Assembly (NCBI GenBank): GCA_021829645.1
Contig: JAKBPI010000003.1
Location: 43,588 to 107,587, forward strand
Direction of reading: 5' to 3'
Source of the DNA: Actinomycetes bacterium
GTDB lineage: Bacteria; Actinomycetota; Acidimicrobiia; Acidimicrobiales; Bog-793
Length of the DNA stretch: 64,000 bases
In this document: positions 63,503 through 64,000 of the stretch, in pieces
Layout of the letters: every line of letters starts with the position of its first letter
How positions within the stretch are numbered: position 1 is the first letter of the stretch
Made by a program: the position numbers and the translations under genes
Notes under the pieces: generated by a model
Told to the model about the DNA's origin: nothing
Database searches by the model: none
The model's input: the letters and a program-made list of their open reading frames with translations, nothing else

Positions 63503-63887
63503 GCTCGGTTGCCCGCCAACAGTACCAAGCCACCAGAGAGCGGTAAGGTCTAAATTTATCCCCCAACTCTTCGAGTTCTTTGGCCGTAGGAAGGTCGGTG
63601 CGCCAGGCCAGACTGTATCCTTTTCTCACTCCCAAGTCAGTAGCCGGCCAAACGTCTTTTCTGGAAAGTTGGAATATCAGGAGCATCTGCACGGTCCATG
63701 GGCCGATTCCTTTTACGCGGCAGAGATTTTTGGTGATTACCTCGTTGCTTTGCAGGGACAGAGTCTCCGGAGTCATGTCAATGGAGCCTTCGTTGACTTT
63801 TTGGGAAAGTTCCAGAATACAGGAGGCCTTGGCTCGCGAGAGACCCAAGGCTGACAAAGTTTCGTGTGAATATCCCGACTTTGGCAA
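63474..63887 (-). pseudogene. DNA-3-methyladenine glycosylase (AlkA/HhH-GPD), 5'-truncated
   Basis: 137 residues read from TTG 63887. LSALGLSRAKASCILELSQK, the helix-hairpin-helix VKGIGPWTVQMLLIF, catalytic Asp in WPATDLGVRKGY, and PYRSLVAWYCWRA are clearly AlkA-like, but the usual N-terminal 60-100 residues are missing. In-frame sequence upstream belongs to the dispersed ~127-bp repeat and hits TAG within three codons. The gene was evidently cut by insertion of, or recombination at, that repeat. Some residual product without the N-terminal part is conceivable but unlikely to be functional. Confidence 0.8.
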
Positions 63888-64000
63888 CCAATTCTACAAA
63901 TATCTCACATAATGCCTTGTAGATGAAGTGTTTTTAGTGTTTTCTCGTGATTAAGATACTTGTGATACTAATGCTTCTTTACAGATCCTACAAGTGTTCG
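63874..64000. repeat. Dispersed ~127-bp repeat, copy 2 (runs to window edge)
   Basis: Aligns with 57405-57533 in the same orientation. It begins inside the truncated glycosylase frame (its first bases encode the non-native LPKSG) and continues past the window end, so the full unit may be longer, perhaps the end of an insertion sequence. Confidence 0.85.

Overview
The window looks like a chromosome segment of an actinobacterium of unusually modest GC content, most plausibly class Acidimicrobiia (inference). Supporting signs are a MarP-type CvpA/serine protease, a RegX3-like response regulator, an actinobacterial-style RecR start, a LysC with an internal beta-subunit start as in Corynebacterium, Thr/Ser-rich linkers on exported proteins, many GTG/TTG starts, and terminator-like perfect hairpins without U-tracts. 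ProRS and AspRS are both of the archaeal/eukaryotic type.

Layout. 0-5.6 kb: the end of hypF, then a six-gene operon for a group 3b bidirectional [NiFe] hydrogenase (sulfhydrogenase) with its maturation protease. 5.8-13.6 kb: tRNAs, UDP-sulfoquinovose synthase, larB-larC (nickel-pincer cofactor), pheA and an ammonium transporter. 13.6-26.6 kb: an accessory region bracketed by a perfect 55-bp direct repeat. It holds a protein of 26-residue LRV/HEAT-like repeats, an RHS toxin C-terminal fragment, a decaying high-GC mobile element (vapBC, several tyrosine recombinase remnants, a primase/ATPase gene split by an in-frame TAG, an XRE regulator), a truncated NHL-repeat gene and a degraded IS1634-like transposase. 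26.7-31.3 kb: TSUP exporter with its DUF1634 partner, ArsR regulator, small tyrosine phosphatase, methyltransferase and an MFS pump. 31.4-51.9 kb: housekeeping and metabolism (proS, asd-lysC, two cyclophilins, S51 peptidase, VIT1-like transporter, ArsB-like permease, response regulator, pyrE, marP, GH15 glucosidase, glucose dehydrogenase, ahcY, tadA, aspS).

52.2-57.3 kb: the most interesting locus, a 1425-residue Pls/PosA-type NRPS followed by its own Sfp-type phosphopantetheinyl transferase. The adenylation pocket can be read by alignment as D-A-E-S-I-G-T-V-I-K. This is very close to the lysine code as I recall it, so a poly-epsilon-lysine-like product is predicted.

57.4-64 kb: a dispersed ~127-bp repeat, a small inverted-repeat element, tRNA-Ser, SRP RNA, dnaX-ebfC-recR, an acyl-CoA carboxylase beta subunit, and a DNA glycosylase whose 5' end is cut off by a second copy of the ~127-bp repeat. 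The high-GC element carries three independent lesions in its key genes (VapC frameshift in a G6 run, integrase frameshift, primase amber codon), so it is either dying or the assembly is poor there.
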